A stretch of 13,286 bases of DNA from Candidatus Firestoneibacteriota bacterium. GTDB lineage: Bacteria > Oederibacteriota > JAAXVQ01 > JAUVAV01. The position numbers were made by a program, and so were the translations under genes. This document shows positions 1 through 7,619 of this stretch, one piece after another. The notes under the pieces are model-generated. The model did not search any database. It was not told the DNA's origin and worked only from the letters and a program-made list of their open reading frames with translations. The first letter of the stretch is position 1. Each line of letters begins with the position of its first letter. The stretch is taken from the NCBI GenBank assembly GCA_030635415.1, contig DAOVYW010000042.1, positions 1 through 13,286 on the forward strand. Reading direction: 5' to 3'.

Positions 1-140
1 AGGCGTACCGGCATTCGGTTTTCTCCCTAATGAAGCGTAATATATTACCCATTCCATTTCCCATACGTTAATTTTGGATACTGTTTTTTCAATCCCTAGA
101 AAGCCGGGATATACCACCCCTACAACACAAAACCGTTATT
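1..140. other. Left-edge stretch without a supported gene
   Basis: All plus-strand frames entering from the left edge hit stops within about 70 bases. One minus-strand frame is open from a stop at 136-138 to the window edge and contains an ATG at 55-57, reading MEWVIYYASLGRKPNAG before the edge. It has no convincing ribosome binding site (only GGGAA just before the ATG) and no family I recognise. A second minus frame with an ATG at 66-64 is also open. A gene starting here and running left is possible but unsupported. The CCCCTACAAC at 117-126 resembles the end of the repeat units just to the right. Confidence 0.3.
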
Positions 141-227
141 GATGTAATTTGTAGGGGCAGGCCCCCGTGCCTGCCCAGGAATTTCGCATTACATCGATGG
201 GCAACCACCGGGGGTTGCCCCTACAAA
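141..227. repeat. Composite palindromic repeat (two inverted GTAGGGGC units)
   Basis: Two hairpin units face each other. The left unit pairs GGGCAGGC (155-162) with GCCTGCCC (169-176) over a 6-nt loop. The right unit pairs GGGCAACC (199-206) with GGTTGCCC (213-220), also over a 6-nt loop. The outer ends TTTGTAGGGGCA (148-159) and TGCCCCTACAAA (216-227) are a perfect 12-bp inverted repeat, so the pair makes one larger palindrome. GATGTAAT (141-148) and ATTACATC (188-195) add a further inverted pair around the left unit. Repeats starting TGTAGGGGC are familiar as dispersed intergenic elements in many environmental bacterial genomes. The coordinates are read directly; the family assignment is from memory. 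Confidence 0.8.
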
Positions 228-249
228 ATGCATAGGTATTTTAAATTTA

Positions 250-278
250 TTGTAAGGGTTTCGAACCCGTCCCTACAA
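250..278. repeat. Third palindromic unit (TTGTAGGGACGGG type), overlapping valS end
   Basis: Read on the minus strand, the unit begins TTGTAGGGACGGGTTCGAAA and ends CCCTTACAA. The core GGGTT/AACCC can pair over a 3-nt loop, and the TTGTA/TACAA ends are inverted. One arm lacks a few bases relative to a full palindrome, so it looks like a decayed copy. It lies 22 bases right of the composite repeat and shares its TTGTAGGG end. The valS stop codon (273-275) lies inside it. A run of eight T follows on the plus strand at 283-290, which could make it a terminator for plus-strand transcription entering from the left, but that T-run is also valS lysine coding sequence. Confidence 0.65.
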
Positions 279-2966
279 ATTATTTTTTTTCAATTTCAAC
301 AGACTGTTTTGCAGCTTCTCCCGGCGCTGCAAATAATCGGTTTGTTTAACCTTTTCCGCCTCCACGATTTTAACCGGGGCGCGTTCGATAAATTCGGCAT
401 TCTCCAGCTTGGCTCCAAGCTTTTTCAATAAAGTTTCCAGGTTATTGATTTCTTTATTTAAACGCTCTTTTTCCCGGTCCAGGTCAATCATCCCCTCCAA
501 GGACACCAGAAGTTCCAAACCCCAAGTAACCTCAACCGCAAAAAATTCGGGTCTCTGAACATCAGCGCCAATCTGTAATTCCGAGACTTTAGCCAATTCG
601 CGTATGATTAAAGCATGCTTCTTAACAATCTCAGCGTTATTATAACTGACCGGATCTTGCGGCTGGAAACGCACGCTTAGCGGAATCTTTTTCCCGGGCG
701 GCACATTCTTCTCTCCCCGAATATTCCGGACTTTATAAATAACCGCCATCAGCAAATCCATATCGTGCATAGTCCTGCCATCATAGCGGCCAATTTTTTT
801 CTCAGGCCAGGCGGCCTGCATAATGAATCCCCGCTTGCCGGGCAATTGCGACCATATCTCTTCAGTAATAAAAGGCATAAAAGAGTGGAGCAGACGAAGG
901 GTTTCCTCCAGGGTGGTTAATAAATAGTAACGCGCCTGTTCGCGCTGAGCCGGATTTCCGTAAAGCCTAGGCTTGCAAAGCTCCAGGTACCAATCACAGA
1001 ATTCATGCCAGATGAATTGGTACAATGCCTGGGCGGCCTCGGAAAAACGATACTCTTCCAGCGCATCATTTACCTTGCCCACCGCTCTGTCCAGGCAGGA
1101 TAATATCCAGCGATCCGTGAAATCCTTTTCCGGCTCTTCTTCCGGCATGCGATATTCTTCCAGATTCATAAGCACCAGGCGCGCGGCATTCCAAATCTTG
1201 TTCGCAAAATTACGTGAGGATTCCAGCCGGTCCGGGGTAAAAGCCACGTAACGGCTCTGGGTTTCAATCATAGCCATAGTAAAGCGCAATCCGTCTGCCC
1301 CGGTGTGCTCCATGATTTCCAGGGGATCAACCGTATTTCCCTTGGATTTACTCATCTTTTTCCCTTCCACGTCACCCACCAGGGAATTGATACAAACCTC
1401 ATGAAAAGGAACCTCGCCCATGAATTTCAAACCCATCATGACCATACGGGCCACCCAGAAAAAAATAATATCCCAGGAGGTCACCAGGACGCTGGTGGGA
1501 TAGTAGCGCTTCAACTCTTCAGTCGTCTCCGGCCAGCCCAGAGTGGAAAAAGGCCAAAGCGCACTGGAAAACCAGGTATCCAGCACATCGGGGTCCTGGC
1601 TGAGGCGGGAATGACCGCATTTAGCGCAAACTGCGGGACCTGTTTTCTGCACATGTACCTCGTGGCAACTATCGCAATACCAGGCTGGTATGCGATGGCC
1701 CCACCAAATTTGACGCGAGATGCACCAGTCGCGAATATTTTCGAGCCATTCCAAATAATTCCCCACCCAGTGTTTGGGCGTAAACCGGACGCGCCCTTCC
1801 TTTGCGGCTTTGATGGCCGGCTCGGCCAGAGGTTTCATCTTTACAAACCACTGGCGGGAAAGGTAAGGCTCCACTATGGTATGGCATCGGTAGCAATGCC
1901 CCACCGCATGCTGATGCTCCTCGACTTTTACCAAAGAGCCTTGGGCCTGCAAGTCGCGGATTATACGCTCCCGGCATTTAAAGCGGTCCAGGCCGGCATA
2001 CTCTCCGGCTTCTTGGCTCATAGTTCCGTCCGGGTTTATAACCTTGATCCGTTCCAGACTGTGACGCTCTCCCACCCAAAAATCATTGGGATCATGCGCC
2101 GGAGTAATTTTAACCACGCCGGTCCCGAATTCCCGGTCCACATAAGTATCGCCAATCACGGGAATCTCACGCCGCATAATCGGCAATATTACGCGTTGTC
2201 CGATTAGTTTCTTAAACCGGCTGTCTTGAGGATGCACGGCCACGGCCGTATCGCCCAGCATGGTTTCGGGCCGGGTAGTCGCAACCACCACTTCACCGCT
2301 GCTACCCGCCAGGGGATAACGCAGATACCACAAATGCCCGGTGGTATCTTGATGCTCGGTTTCAATATCGGAAAGCGCCGTGTGGCAGCGGGGACACCAA
2401 TTAATGATATAATCGCCGCGATAAATCAGACCCTCATGATATAAACGGATAAAAACCTCTTGCACGGCCTTGGAAAGACCCGTATCCATGGTAAAACGCT
2501 CCCGCGACCAATCCAGAGAACTGCCCATGCGCCGGAGCTGGCGCATAATCGTTCCGCCGTATTCCTGCTTCCATGCCCACACTCGTTCGATAAACTTTTC
2601 CCGTCCCAGGTCATGGCGGCTGAGCTTCTCCCGGGCCAGTTGGCGCTCCACTACATTCTGAGTGGCAATCCCGGCGTGATCACAGCCCGGCACCCAGAGA
2701 ACATCCGCGCCCTGCATCCGCTTGCGACGGCTGAGAATATCCTGAAGAGTATTATTCAGGGCATGTCCTATATGCAGCGAACCGGTAACATTCGGGGGAG
2801 GAATCACAATGGAAAAAACCTCCCGGCCCGCTTGAGGATTCGCCTTGAACAGCCCGGAGTTTTCCCACCGGGCGTACCACTTCGCTTCTATGTTATGGGG
2901 ATGATATTTAGTAGACCGCTGATTTATATGCTTATCCGGTTTATTGGGTGTTTCCAATGATTCCAC
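273..2966 (-). CDS. valS: Valine--tRNA ligase (ValRS)
   Basis: Class I aminoacyl-tRNA synthetase that joins valine to tRNA-Val in the cytoplasm and hydrolyses mischarged threonine. The 897 residues are normal for bacterial ValRS. Visible in order: PPPNVTGSLHIGH with the HIGH signature at 65-68; zinc-type cysteine pairs CPRC (191-194), CYRC (358-361), CDSC (431-434) and CAKC (447-450); the editing domain with TTRPETMLGDTAVAVHP (from 230) and ITPAHDPNDF, where D292 is the expected editing aspartate; KMSKS at 537-541; an anticodon-binding helical domain (about 610-760); and the C-terminal coiled-coil arm (about 830-895). The start is GTG, preceded by GGGAG nine bases upstream. It is the last gene of a three-gene operon, 22 bases after the TPR gene. 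The final Leu codon and TAG stop lie in a palindromic repeat. No T-box-like leader is seen. Confidence 0.97.
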   Translation of the reverse strand: MESLETPNKPDKHINQRSTKYHPHNIEAKWYARWENSGLFKANPQAGREVFSIVIPPPNVTGSLHIGHALNNTLQDILSRRKRMQGADVLWVPGCDHAGIATQNVVERQLAREKLSRHDLGREKFIERVWAWKQEYGGTIMRQLRRMGSSLDWSRERFTMDTGLSKAVQEVFIRLYHEGLIYRGDYIINWCPRCHTALSDIETEHQDTTGHLWYLRYPLAGSSGEVVVATTRPETMLGDTAVAVHPQDSRFKKLIGQRVILPIMRREIPVIGDTYVDREFGTGVVKITPAHDPNDFWVGERHSLERIKVINPDGTMSQEAGEYAGLDRFKCRERIIRDLQAQGSLVKVEEHQHAVGHCYRCHTIVEPYLSRQWFVKMKPLAEPAIKAAKEGRVRFTPKHWVGNYLEWLENIRDWCISRQIWWGHRIPAWYCDSCHEVHVQKTGPAVCAKCGHSRLSQDPDVLDTWFSSALWPFSTLGWPETTEELKRYYPTSVLVTSWDIIFFWVARMVMMGLKFMGEVPFHEVCINSLVGDVEGKKMSKSKGNTVDPLEIMEHTGADGLRFTMAMIETQSRYVAFTPDRLESSRNFANKIWNAARLVLMNLEEYRMPEEEPEKDFTDRWILSCLDRAVGKVNDALEEYRFSEAAQALYQFIWHEFCDWYLELCKPRLYGNPAQREQARYYLLTTLEETLRLLHSFMPFITEEIWSQLPGKRGFIMQAAWPEKKIGRYDGRTMHDMDLLMAVIYKVRNIRGEKNVPPGKKIPLSVRFQPQDPVSYNNAEIVKKHALIIRELAKVSELQIGADVQRPEFFAVEVTWGLELLVSLEGMIDLDREKERLNKEINNLETLLKKLGAKLENAEFIERAPVKIVEAEKVKQTDYLQRREKLQNSLLKLKKNNL

Positions 2967-2980
2967 TTTTTATTTCTCCC

Positions 2981-2997
2981 GGGCGGAATTACCGCCC
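2981..2997 (-). promoter_or_regulatory. Intercistronic hairpin at the TPR gene-valS junction
   Basis: On the minus strand GGGCGG and CCGCCC form a perfect 6-bp all-GC stem around a 5-nt loop TAATT that contains the TAA stop of the TPR gene. The 3' arm directly abuts GGGAG, the likely valS ribosome binding site. The bases after it are A-rich (AAATAAAAA), with no U-tract, so it is not a standard intrinsic terminator. It could mark an RNA processing point, or couple valS translation to ribosomes finishing the upstream gene. The structure is seen; the role is inferred. Confidence 0.45.
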
Positions 2998-4899
2998 CTG
3001 TGTCAATTTTTTTATAGCCACCAACTTGGCCTTGGCCCGCTCAATATTTATTCTGGCATCCTGATGTTCCGGATCCAGCCCCACGACCTTTTGCCACTCC
3101 TGGATAGCTTTCTCTATCTGACCGCGAACATAATAATCCACGCCCCGGTAATAAGTTGTTTTAATTAACTCCGCCGTCACTTTAACCGGCGAGGCGGACC
3201 CTGTCAGCTTTAGGATATATTTATTAGCCGTCTTATTCCTGGGATCCAGTTTCAGAACCCGGCTGAAAAGCGTCTTAGCCTTAATACGCTTTCCGCTTTT
3301 AAAAGCCGCTTTTCCTTCAAACAGATTCTGCTTGACTAATTCCGCTATGCGGGCATTTACCCGGCTCAGGCTCGCCATGGTTTTTTCCTGCCAGGCAACA
3401 GACATGAAAACCTTGGCCAGCTTCAATACCTGCCGGTAATGCTTGGCCGCACTTTTAAGTTTATTCTGTTTAGCCTGCTGGGCCGCCTGGCTAAACTTTT
3501 TTTTCATTTTTTTAGTTAAATTGTTTTTAAGCGCGGTTAAAGCCTCTTTGGCCGGAGCATGCTCCGGATTTATTTCCAGCGCCGACTCATACTGCTGACG
3601 CGCTTCCTTAAAATCACCCATTCTCTCGGAAACCCGGCCTTTTTTCATTCTGATCGCTATAACTTTTCCTATCTGCCCTTGGGCTTTACTCAGGCCTTCA
3701 TTCGCCGGCCGGGAATCCGGATCAAGCTTTAAAGCTCGGGCATATTCGCTGTATGCTTCCGCCAAATGGTTTTTTTTATAATACTTGTCCGCCCGGCGCA
3801 GGCACTCGGCCAGCTCCAATTGAACTTTTTGCTCCGTATCCTTCAGCGACTTCCCGGCTTTCTGGTTATTCGGGTCCATGGTTAACACAATTTTAAATTC
3901 CGCCATGGCCTCAGTATATTTTTCCTGCGCGAGGTAAGTACTGCCTTGATGAATATGGGTCTCCACCGCCTCGGTCTGGGCCTGACCTAAAAGGTTATAG
4001 GCTTCGCTATCCTTGGAATTCAGCGCCACCGCCTTCTCCAGGGCCTTAACCGCCATATCATATCGCGTCTGATAATAATAAGCCATGCCGAGATTATAAT
4101 GCGCGTCCGCCTGGTCCGGTTTAACCGCCACGGCGCGATTGAATGATTCCACCATTTGAGAATAATCTTTTTTACGGTAATAATGCAGCCCCAACAGGTA
4201 GTTGGCATTGAAATTCATGGGCTCAAGTTTGACCAGCCGGTTAAGCACCTTTATGGCATTTTCATCATCCTTCTGATTATGGTAGAGTAACGCGAGATTT
4301 TCCAGAACCACCTTAAACTCAGGCTCGATTTCCAGCGCTTTCTGATAGCTGGTTATAGCCGCCTGCTTTCGGCCCCCACTTAACTGGGCGCGTCCCAATT
4401 GAAAAAAAACATCCGCCTGCCGGGCGTCCCCATATTGGATGGCCTGTTCAAAATCACGGATGGCGGCGTTCATATCCTTAAGCCGTATCCTTGCTAAACC
4501 CATGGCATAATAAGTATCCGGATCATTGGGGCGCAGCTTCAGGCTGCGTTGCAGCGCCTTGATGGCCCGCCGGTCATCGCGTAAATGTGTATAGTAGATA
4601 ATGCCGAGAATTTGATTCGCCGGACCGGCTACCTGCTTAAGTGCCTGAACATCCCGCGACTTCAGCTTCAGGCATTTTTCCAAAACCATCCGGGCCTCTT
4701 CATAACGTTCCGCCTTATACAGCGCCAATCCAAGGTTAAAATGAGCAATAACATCCTGCGGATCAATGACGATCGCCTTACGATAACTCACTACCGCAGT
4801 ATCATCCAGCAACTCCGGGGAAGAACCAAAAGATACCGCCGGCCATATCCCAAGGAGTAAAATAAAAACCATCCCGTTAAATATGCTGAAATTTCTCAT
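2989..4899 (-). CDS. Exported tetratricopeptide-repeat (TPR) protein
   Basis: A 636-residue protein with an N-terminal signal peptide (hydrophobic stretch about 9-22, probable cleavage after SFG near 25), hence periplasmic or outer-membrane associated. The rest is almost entirely 34-residue TPR helices. Clear units include those with ALYKAERYEEA (59-69), AIKALQRSLKLRPNDPDTYY (112-131), SYQKALEIEPE (184-194), SFNRAVAVKPDQADAHYNLG (252-271), EYARALKLDPD (385-395), QYESALEINPE (436-446) and AIQEWQKVVGLDPEHQDA (598-615). A lysine-rich segment (about 459-495) interrupts the regular array. TPRs mediate protein-protein contacts, so a scaffold role is likely; the partner is unknown. The ATG start has AAAGGGGA about seven bases upstream and a second AGGGG immediately before it. 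It lies 44 bases downstream of the LamG/FlgD-Ig gene and 22 upstream of valS, all in the same direction. Confidence 0.88.
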   Translation of the reverse strand: MRNFSIFNGMVFILLLGIWPAVSFGSSPELLDDTAVVSYRKAIVIDPQDVIAHFNLGLALYKAERYEEARMVLEKCLKLKSRDVQALKQVAGPANQILGIIYYTHLRDDRRAIKALQRSLKLRPNDPDTYYAMGLARIRLKDMNAAIRDFEQAIQYGDARQADVFFQLGRAQLSGGRKQAAITSYQKALEIEPEFKVVLENLALLYHNQKDDENAIKVLNRLVKLEPMNFNANYLLGLHYYRKKDYSQMVESFNRAVAVKPDQADAHYNLGMAYYYQTRYDMAVKALEKAVALNSKDSEAYNLLGQAQTEAVETHIHQGSTYLAQEKYTEAMAEFKIVLTMDPNNQKAGKSLKDTEQKVQLELAECLRRADKYYKKNHLAEAYSEYARALKLDPDSRPANEGLSKAQGQIGKVIAIRMKKGRVSERMGDFKEARQQYESALEINPEHAPAKEALTALKNNLTKKMKKKFSQAAQQAKQNKLKSAAKHYRQVLKLAKVFMSVAWQEKTMASLSRVNARIAELVKQNLFEGKAAFKSGKRIKAKTLFSRVLKLDPRNKTANKYILKLTGSASPVKVTAELIKTTYYRGVDYYVRGQIEKAIQEWQKVVGLDPEHQDARINIERAKAKLVAIKKLTQGR

Positions 4900-4943
4900 A
4901 CCCCTATCCCCTTTTCATGAAACCTTTTTTTATTCCCGAAACC

Positions 4944-6029
4944 TCACGGCTTGACACACACATAAACAGCCCTGACCCGTCCTCCCCCTCTGAATTCCAG
5001 TAGATATCTTCCGGTTTCGGGCTTTCGGCTCGATAAACCCCAGCCATCCCAAACCACGCTGTTGATCCCGGCGCTGTGAACTCCCTGGGTCAACACATTA
5101 AAAAGCTCCCCCCGGGTATCCATAACCCGAACAGTCGCCGGTCCGGTCTTGGGATTACGGTAATAAACCAAGATTTTTCGCCCCCGCGAAGGCCGAAAAA
5201 TCTCCCGGTGAGGCCGAATACCTTTTGACATTTTCGGAACCGGCAAGTAGGTCAATTGTAAATCATCAAAAAAGGCCCGGCATTTATAAGTAAAAATCCC
5301 GAGTTTCCCATAGCCTATTCCAAAATCATTAAGGGTTTGTATTTCTTTGCCGTCGAATTTTATAGTAATCTGCTCTCCCAGACAGGTCACTTTCAATACA
5401 TACCACTTTTCGGGGGAAACTTCCAACGGAAGCATCATGAGCATCTGCTCATCTGCTTTAGCATGCTTTCCAGTAGCGGAAACAGTTTTCGTGCCGCTCT
5501 CACTTCCGGGAATGGGTGCCGGACAGCCGGGAGAAAGCCGGGAAAGCGCGATATTGGCGGAAGTAACCCTTAATTTATAATAACATCCGGCATCCACCCG
5601 GCGAAAAATCAGTCCTACTTGCCAGTTCCGTGTCTGGTCACGGGAAGTATCTACCCGCAGCCGGACGGCAAACTCAAAATTGGTATATTGATCCCGGCTC
5701 AAGAATAACCTGCTCCGGCGGCGGTTATCCGTCTGGTTCAGAACGCGATTATCAGCATGTCCCGGTTCAATCCCTACTCGCCATTGTCCGGCCAGAGGCT
5801 TCCAGGCAGTGGTTAATTCTTTCCGGGTGATGTTTTGAAAATCCCATTGCCGTTTTATCGTTTTACCAAAATTAGATAAAACGTTTTTTGGTTTACCGCT
5901 TACTGTTTTTATTATCCCGGCGGGCTTTAGCGGACGGTTTTCCCCGGTTAAAGCCGATAAATCTCCGGAAACCAACCCAAAAACAGCCAATAACCCTATG
6001 CTTAAAAAAGTCCATAAATATTTCTTCAT
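4944..6029 (-). CDS. Secreted protein with LamG-like domain and C-terminal FlgD-like Ig domain
   Basis: A 361-residue exported protein. Residues 1-26 form a classic signal peptide (MKK, hydrophobic core, probable cleavage near LSA). Residues about 60-262 have the pattern of a concanavalin/LamG-like jelly roll of the DUF1080 type: W62 and D63, FEFAVRLRVDTS, WQVGLIFR, CYYKLRVT, EKWYVLKVTCLGEQITIKFDGK, and GKLGIFTY followed by AFFDDLQL. Residues about 284-361 match a FlgD-like Ig domain: ILVYYRNPKTGPATVRVMDT, VVWDGW at 325-330, then ETGRYLLEF and a basic C-terminus. Such terminal domains act as type IX secretion sorting tags in some phyla; here that is inference. Ligand or enzyme activity is unknown. 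It is the first gene of the operon with the TPR protein and valS. There is no ribosome binding site, and a promoter lies just upstream of the ATG. Confidence 0.8.
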   Translation of the reverse strand: MKKYLWTFLSIGLLAVFGLVSGDLSALTGENRPLKPAGIIKTVSGKPKNVLSNFGKTIKRQWDFQNITRKELTTAWKPLAGQWRVGIEPGHADNRVLNQTDNRRRSRLFLSRDQYTNFEFAVRLRVDTSRDQTRNWQVGLIFRRVDAGCYYKLRVTSANIALSRLSPGCPAPIPGSESGTKTVSATGKHAKADEQMLMMLPLEVSPEKWYVLKVTCLGEQITIKFDGKEIQTLNDFGIGYGKLGIFTYKCRAFFDDLQLTYLPVPKMSKGIRPHREIFRPSRGRKILVYYRNPKTGPATVRVMDTRGELFNVLTQGVHSAGINSVVWDGWGLSSRKPETGRYLLEFRGGGRVRAVYVCVKP

Positions 6030-6038
6030 AATGATTTG

Positions 6039-6067
6039 ATTTTAACGGTATTTGGCAGGACTGTCAA
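6039..6067 (-). promoter_or_regulatory. Sigma70-type promoter for the minus-strand operon
   Basis: On the minus strand a perfect -35 TTGACA (6067-6062) is followed by exactly 17 bases and a -10 TAAAAT (6044-6039, five of six consensus bases). Transcription should start about seven bases further, near 6032, only a few bases before the ATG at 6029. This implies a leaderless or nearly leaderless transcript for the LamG/FlgD-Ig gene. The absence of any Shine-Dalgarno sequence before that ATG agrees. Confidence 0.7.
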
Positions 6068-6149
6068 TGTCCGTTATTCATAATTAATGGATACCGATCA
6101 TACTGACTATAGTTAATCCCTACCGGCCGGATTTTTCTCAATTACGCCA

Positions 6150-6196
6150 AAAATAAAATTCACCGCACCAGGAGGCGTATCCCTAATTTTCCTCCT
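6150..6196 (-). terminator. Possible weak terminator of the MATE gene
   Basis: Downstream of the MATE stop codon the minus strand carries AGGAGG (6196-6191) and CCTCCT (6175-6170), a 6-bp stem with a 15-nt loop. AATTTTATTTTT follows about ten bases later. The distance to the T-run and the long loop make it a poor intrinsic terminator. I list it as the only candidate between this gene and the next promoter. Confidence 0.25.
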
Positions 6197-6206
6197 TAAC
6201 TCCTTC

Positions 6207-7619
6207 TCACCCCACCCAATCGGGAGGCATACATTCTTTCGCGCCTATTTTTCGTTCTTCCGATCTACTAACTTGCGCCCGTCTTTGTTGGCGATATTCA
6301 TTTCGAATAAAAGCACCCCCAATTAAAAAAGCCATGGCATCGGAGATGGGAATGGCGGCCCAAACACCCATCAGGCCCATAAATTTCGGAAGGATCAGCA
6401 GCAGGGGCAAAAAAATCACTTGGCGGGACAAGGAAATCATCATAGCCGTACGGCCTTGTCCCAGAGCTTGAAAGGTGATGATCCATATGAACAGCGGTCC
6501 CACCAGAGGGAGAAGCAGCGTGGCCATCCTGACCGCTGATGCGGCTAAAGGCAGAAAAACTTCATCCCGGGTAAAGAGCCTTATCCAAAAAGTCGGAAAA
6601 AGCTGGAGCCAAACATAGCCCAAAACAATGATAAGCAACGAAAAAAGCGAAGCGAGTTTCACGGCGGACCAAAGCCGGCCCGGTCTGCCGGCACCGAAAT
6701 TATATCCGGCCAGAGGTAAGAGTCCTTGTCCCAAGCCGATAGCCGGCATAACCATCAGGCTGATCAAGCGGAAAATCAAACCATTGGCGGCAATAGCTTG
6801 GGAACCGAACCCGCTCAATATCCGATTAATGACCACCATAGTCAGGGAGGCGGCTAATTGCATCACAAAGGCCGGCAGCCCCACCTGGTATACTTTTAAA
6901 AGCATGGGCCAATTCGGATGTAGATAGGACCAACGAAACCGGTAGCCCGAATGACGGCTAAGCAAATATATGAAATTGCCCGCCGCCGCGATAAATTGAG
7001 AGATCAGCGTGGCAACGGCTGCTCCCTGTACGCCCCAGGCCGGAAAAATACCGATCCCGAATATGAAAAAAGGGTCCAGAATTATATTCAGAATGGCGGC
7101 CACACCCATAAAGAGCATGGGCGCAAAAGTATTCCCGGAGCCGCGCAGTACGTTATTGGATATCATGGAAAACAAAGTAAAAAAAGCGCCAAATCCTATG
7201 ATGAAAAGATAATCCCGGGCCGGTGCATAAATATCCGATGTCACCCCGAAAACCTCCAACACCGGCCGGGTAAAAAAAGTCGTAGCTATACAAAAAAGCA
7301 GGCCAAACCCGAACACCAGGGGGAATATCTGCCCCGCAATCCAGTTGGTTTCTTCGATTTTTCCCCTGCCGAAGCGGCGCGAAATCAAGGAGGAGAATCC
7401 CGCACCAGAGCTCACACCAATAGCCACCAGCAACATCTGGTAAGGAAAAGCGATGGTCAAGGCTGCTATGGGCCGAGGTCCGAGTTTGGCTACCCAGAAG
7501 GTGTCGGTTATGTTGTACAAGGTCATGATGAACATGGAGATCATGCCCGGGGTGCCTAGCCGGATAAGGAGACGGCCAATCGGCGCGGTCCCCATCTGCG
7601 CGGTGCGATTCAACATCAT
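6207..7619 (-). CDS. MATE family efflux transporter
   Basis: A polytopic inner-membrane antiporter of the multi-antimicrobial extrusion family, expected to export drugs or metabolites against a Na+ or H+ gradient. From the chosen start it has 470 residues with about twelve hydrophobic segments, the usual family size. Family hallmarks are TLYNITDTFWVAKLG in the first helix region, ISRRFGRG in the first half, and GLGQGLLPLAGYNFGAGRPG in the second half, the typical MatE signature. Start choice: the frame stays open upstream to a TTG at 7694, but that codon has no ribosome binding site and would add 25 residues unlike the family. The ATG at 7619, read MMLNRTAQMG, has GAGGA twelve bases upstream. 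An ATG at 7616 or at codon 34 is also possible. It appears monocistronic. The substrate cannot be deduced. Confidence 0.92.
   Translation of the reverse strand: MMLNRTAQMGTAPIGRLLIRLGTPGMISMFIMTLYNITDTFWVAKLGPRPIAALTIAFPYQMLLVAIGVSSGAGFSSLISRRFGRGKIEETNWIAGQIFPLVFGFGLLFCIATTFFTRPVLEVFGVTSDIYAPARDYLFIIGFGAFFTLFSMISNNVLRGSGNTFAPMLFMGVAAILNIILDPFFIFGIGIFPAWGVQGAAVATLISQFIAAAGNFIYLLSRHSGYRFRWSYLHPNWPMLLKVYQVGLPAFVMQLAASLTMVVINRILSGFGSQAIAANGLIFRLISLMVMPAIGLGQGLLPLAGYNFGAGRPGRLWSAVKLASLFSLLIIVLGYVWLQLFPTFWIRLFTRDEVFLPLAASAVRMATLLLPLVGPLFIWIITFQALGQGRTAMMISLSRQVIFLPLLLILPKFMGLMGVWAAIPISDAMAFLIGGAFIRNEYRQQRRAQVSRSEERKIGAKECMPPDWVG

Noticed and set aside
141..278. CRISPR array as an explanation of the left-edge repeats
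   Set aside because: Only three units, each an internal palindrome of different sequence, in mixed orientation and without uniform spacers.
1305..2207. 300-codon plus-strand open frame opposite valS
   Set aside because: It is the antisense of strongly conserved ValRS catalytic and zinc motifs, has no family resemblance and no ribosome binding site.
6951..7559. 202-codon plus-strand open frame opposite the MATE gene
   Set aside because: Antisense shadow of transmembrane coding sequence; low-complexity composition rich in charged and Gly/His residues and no start signals.
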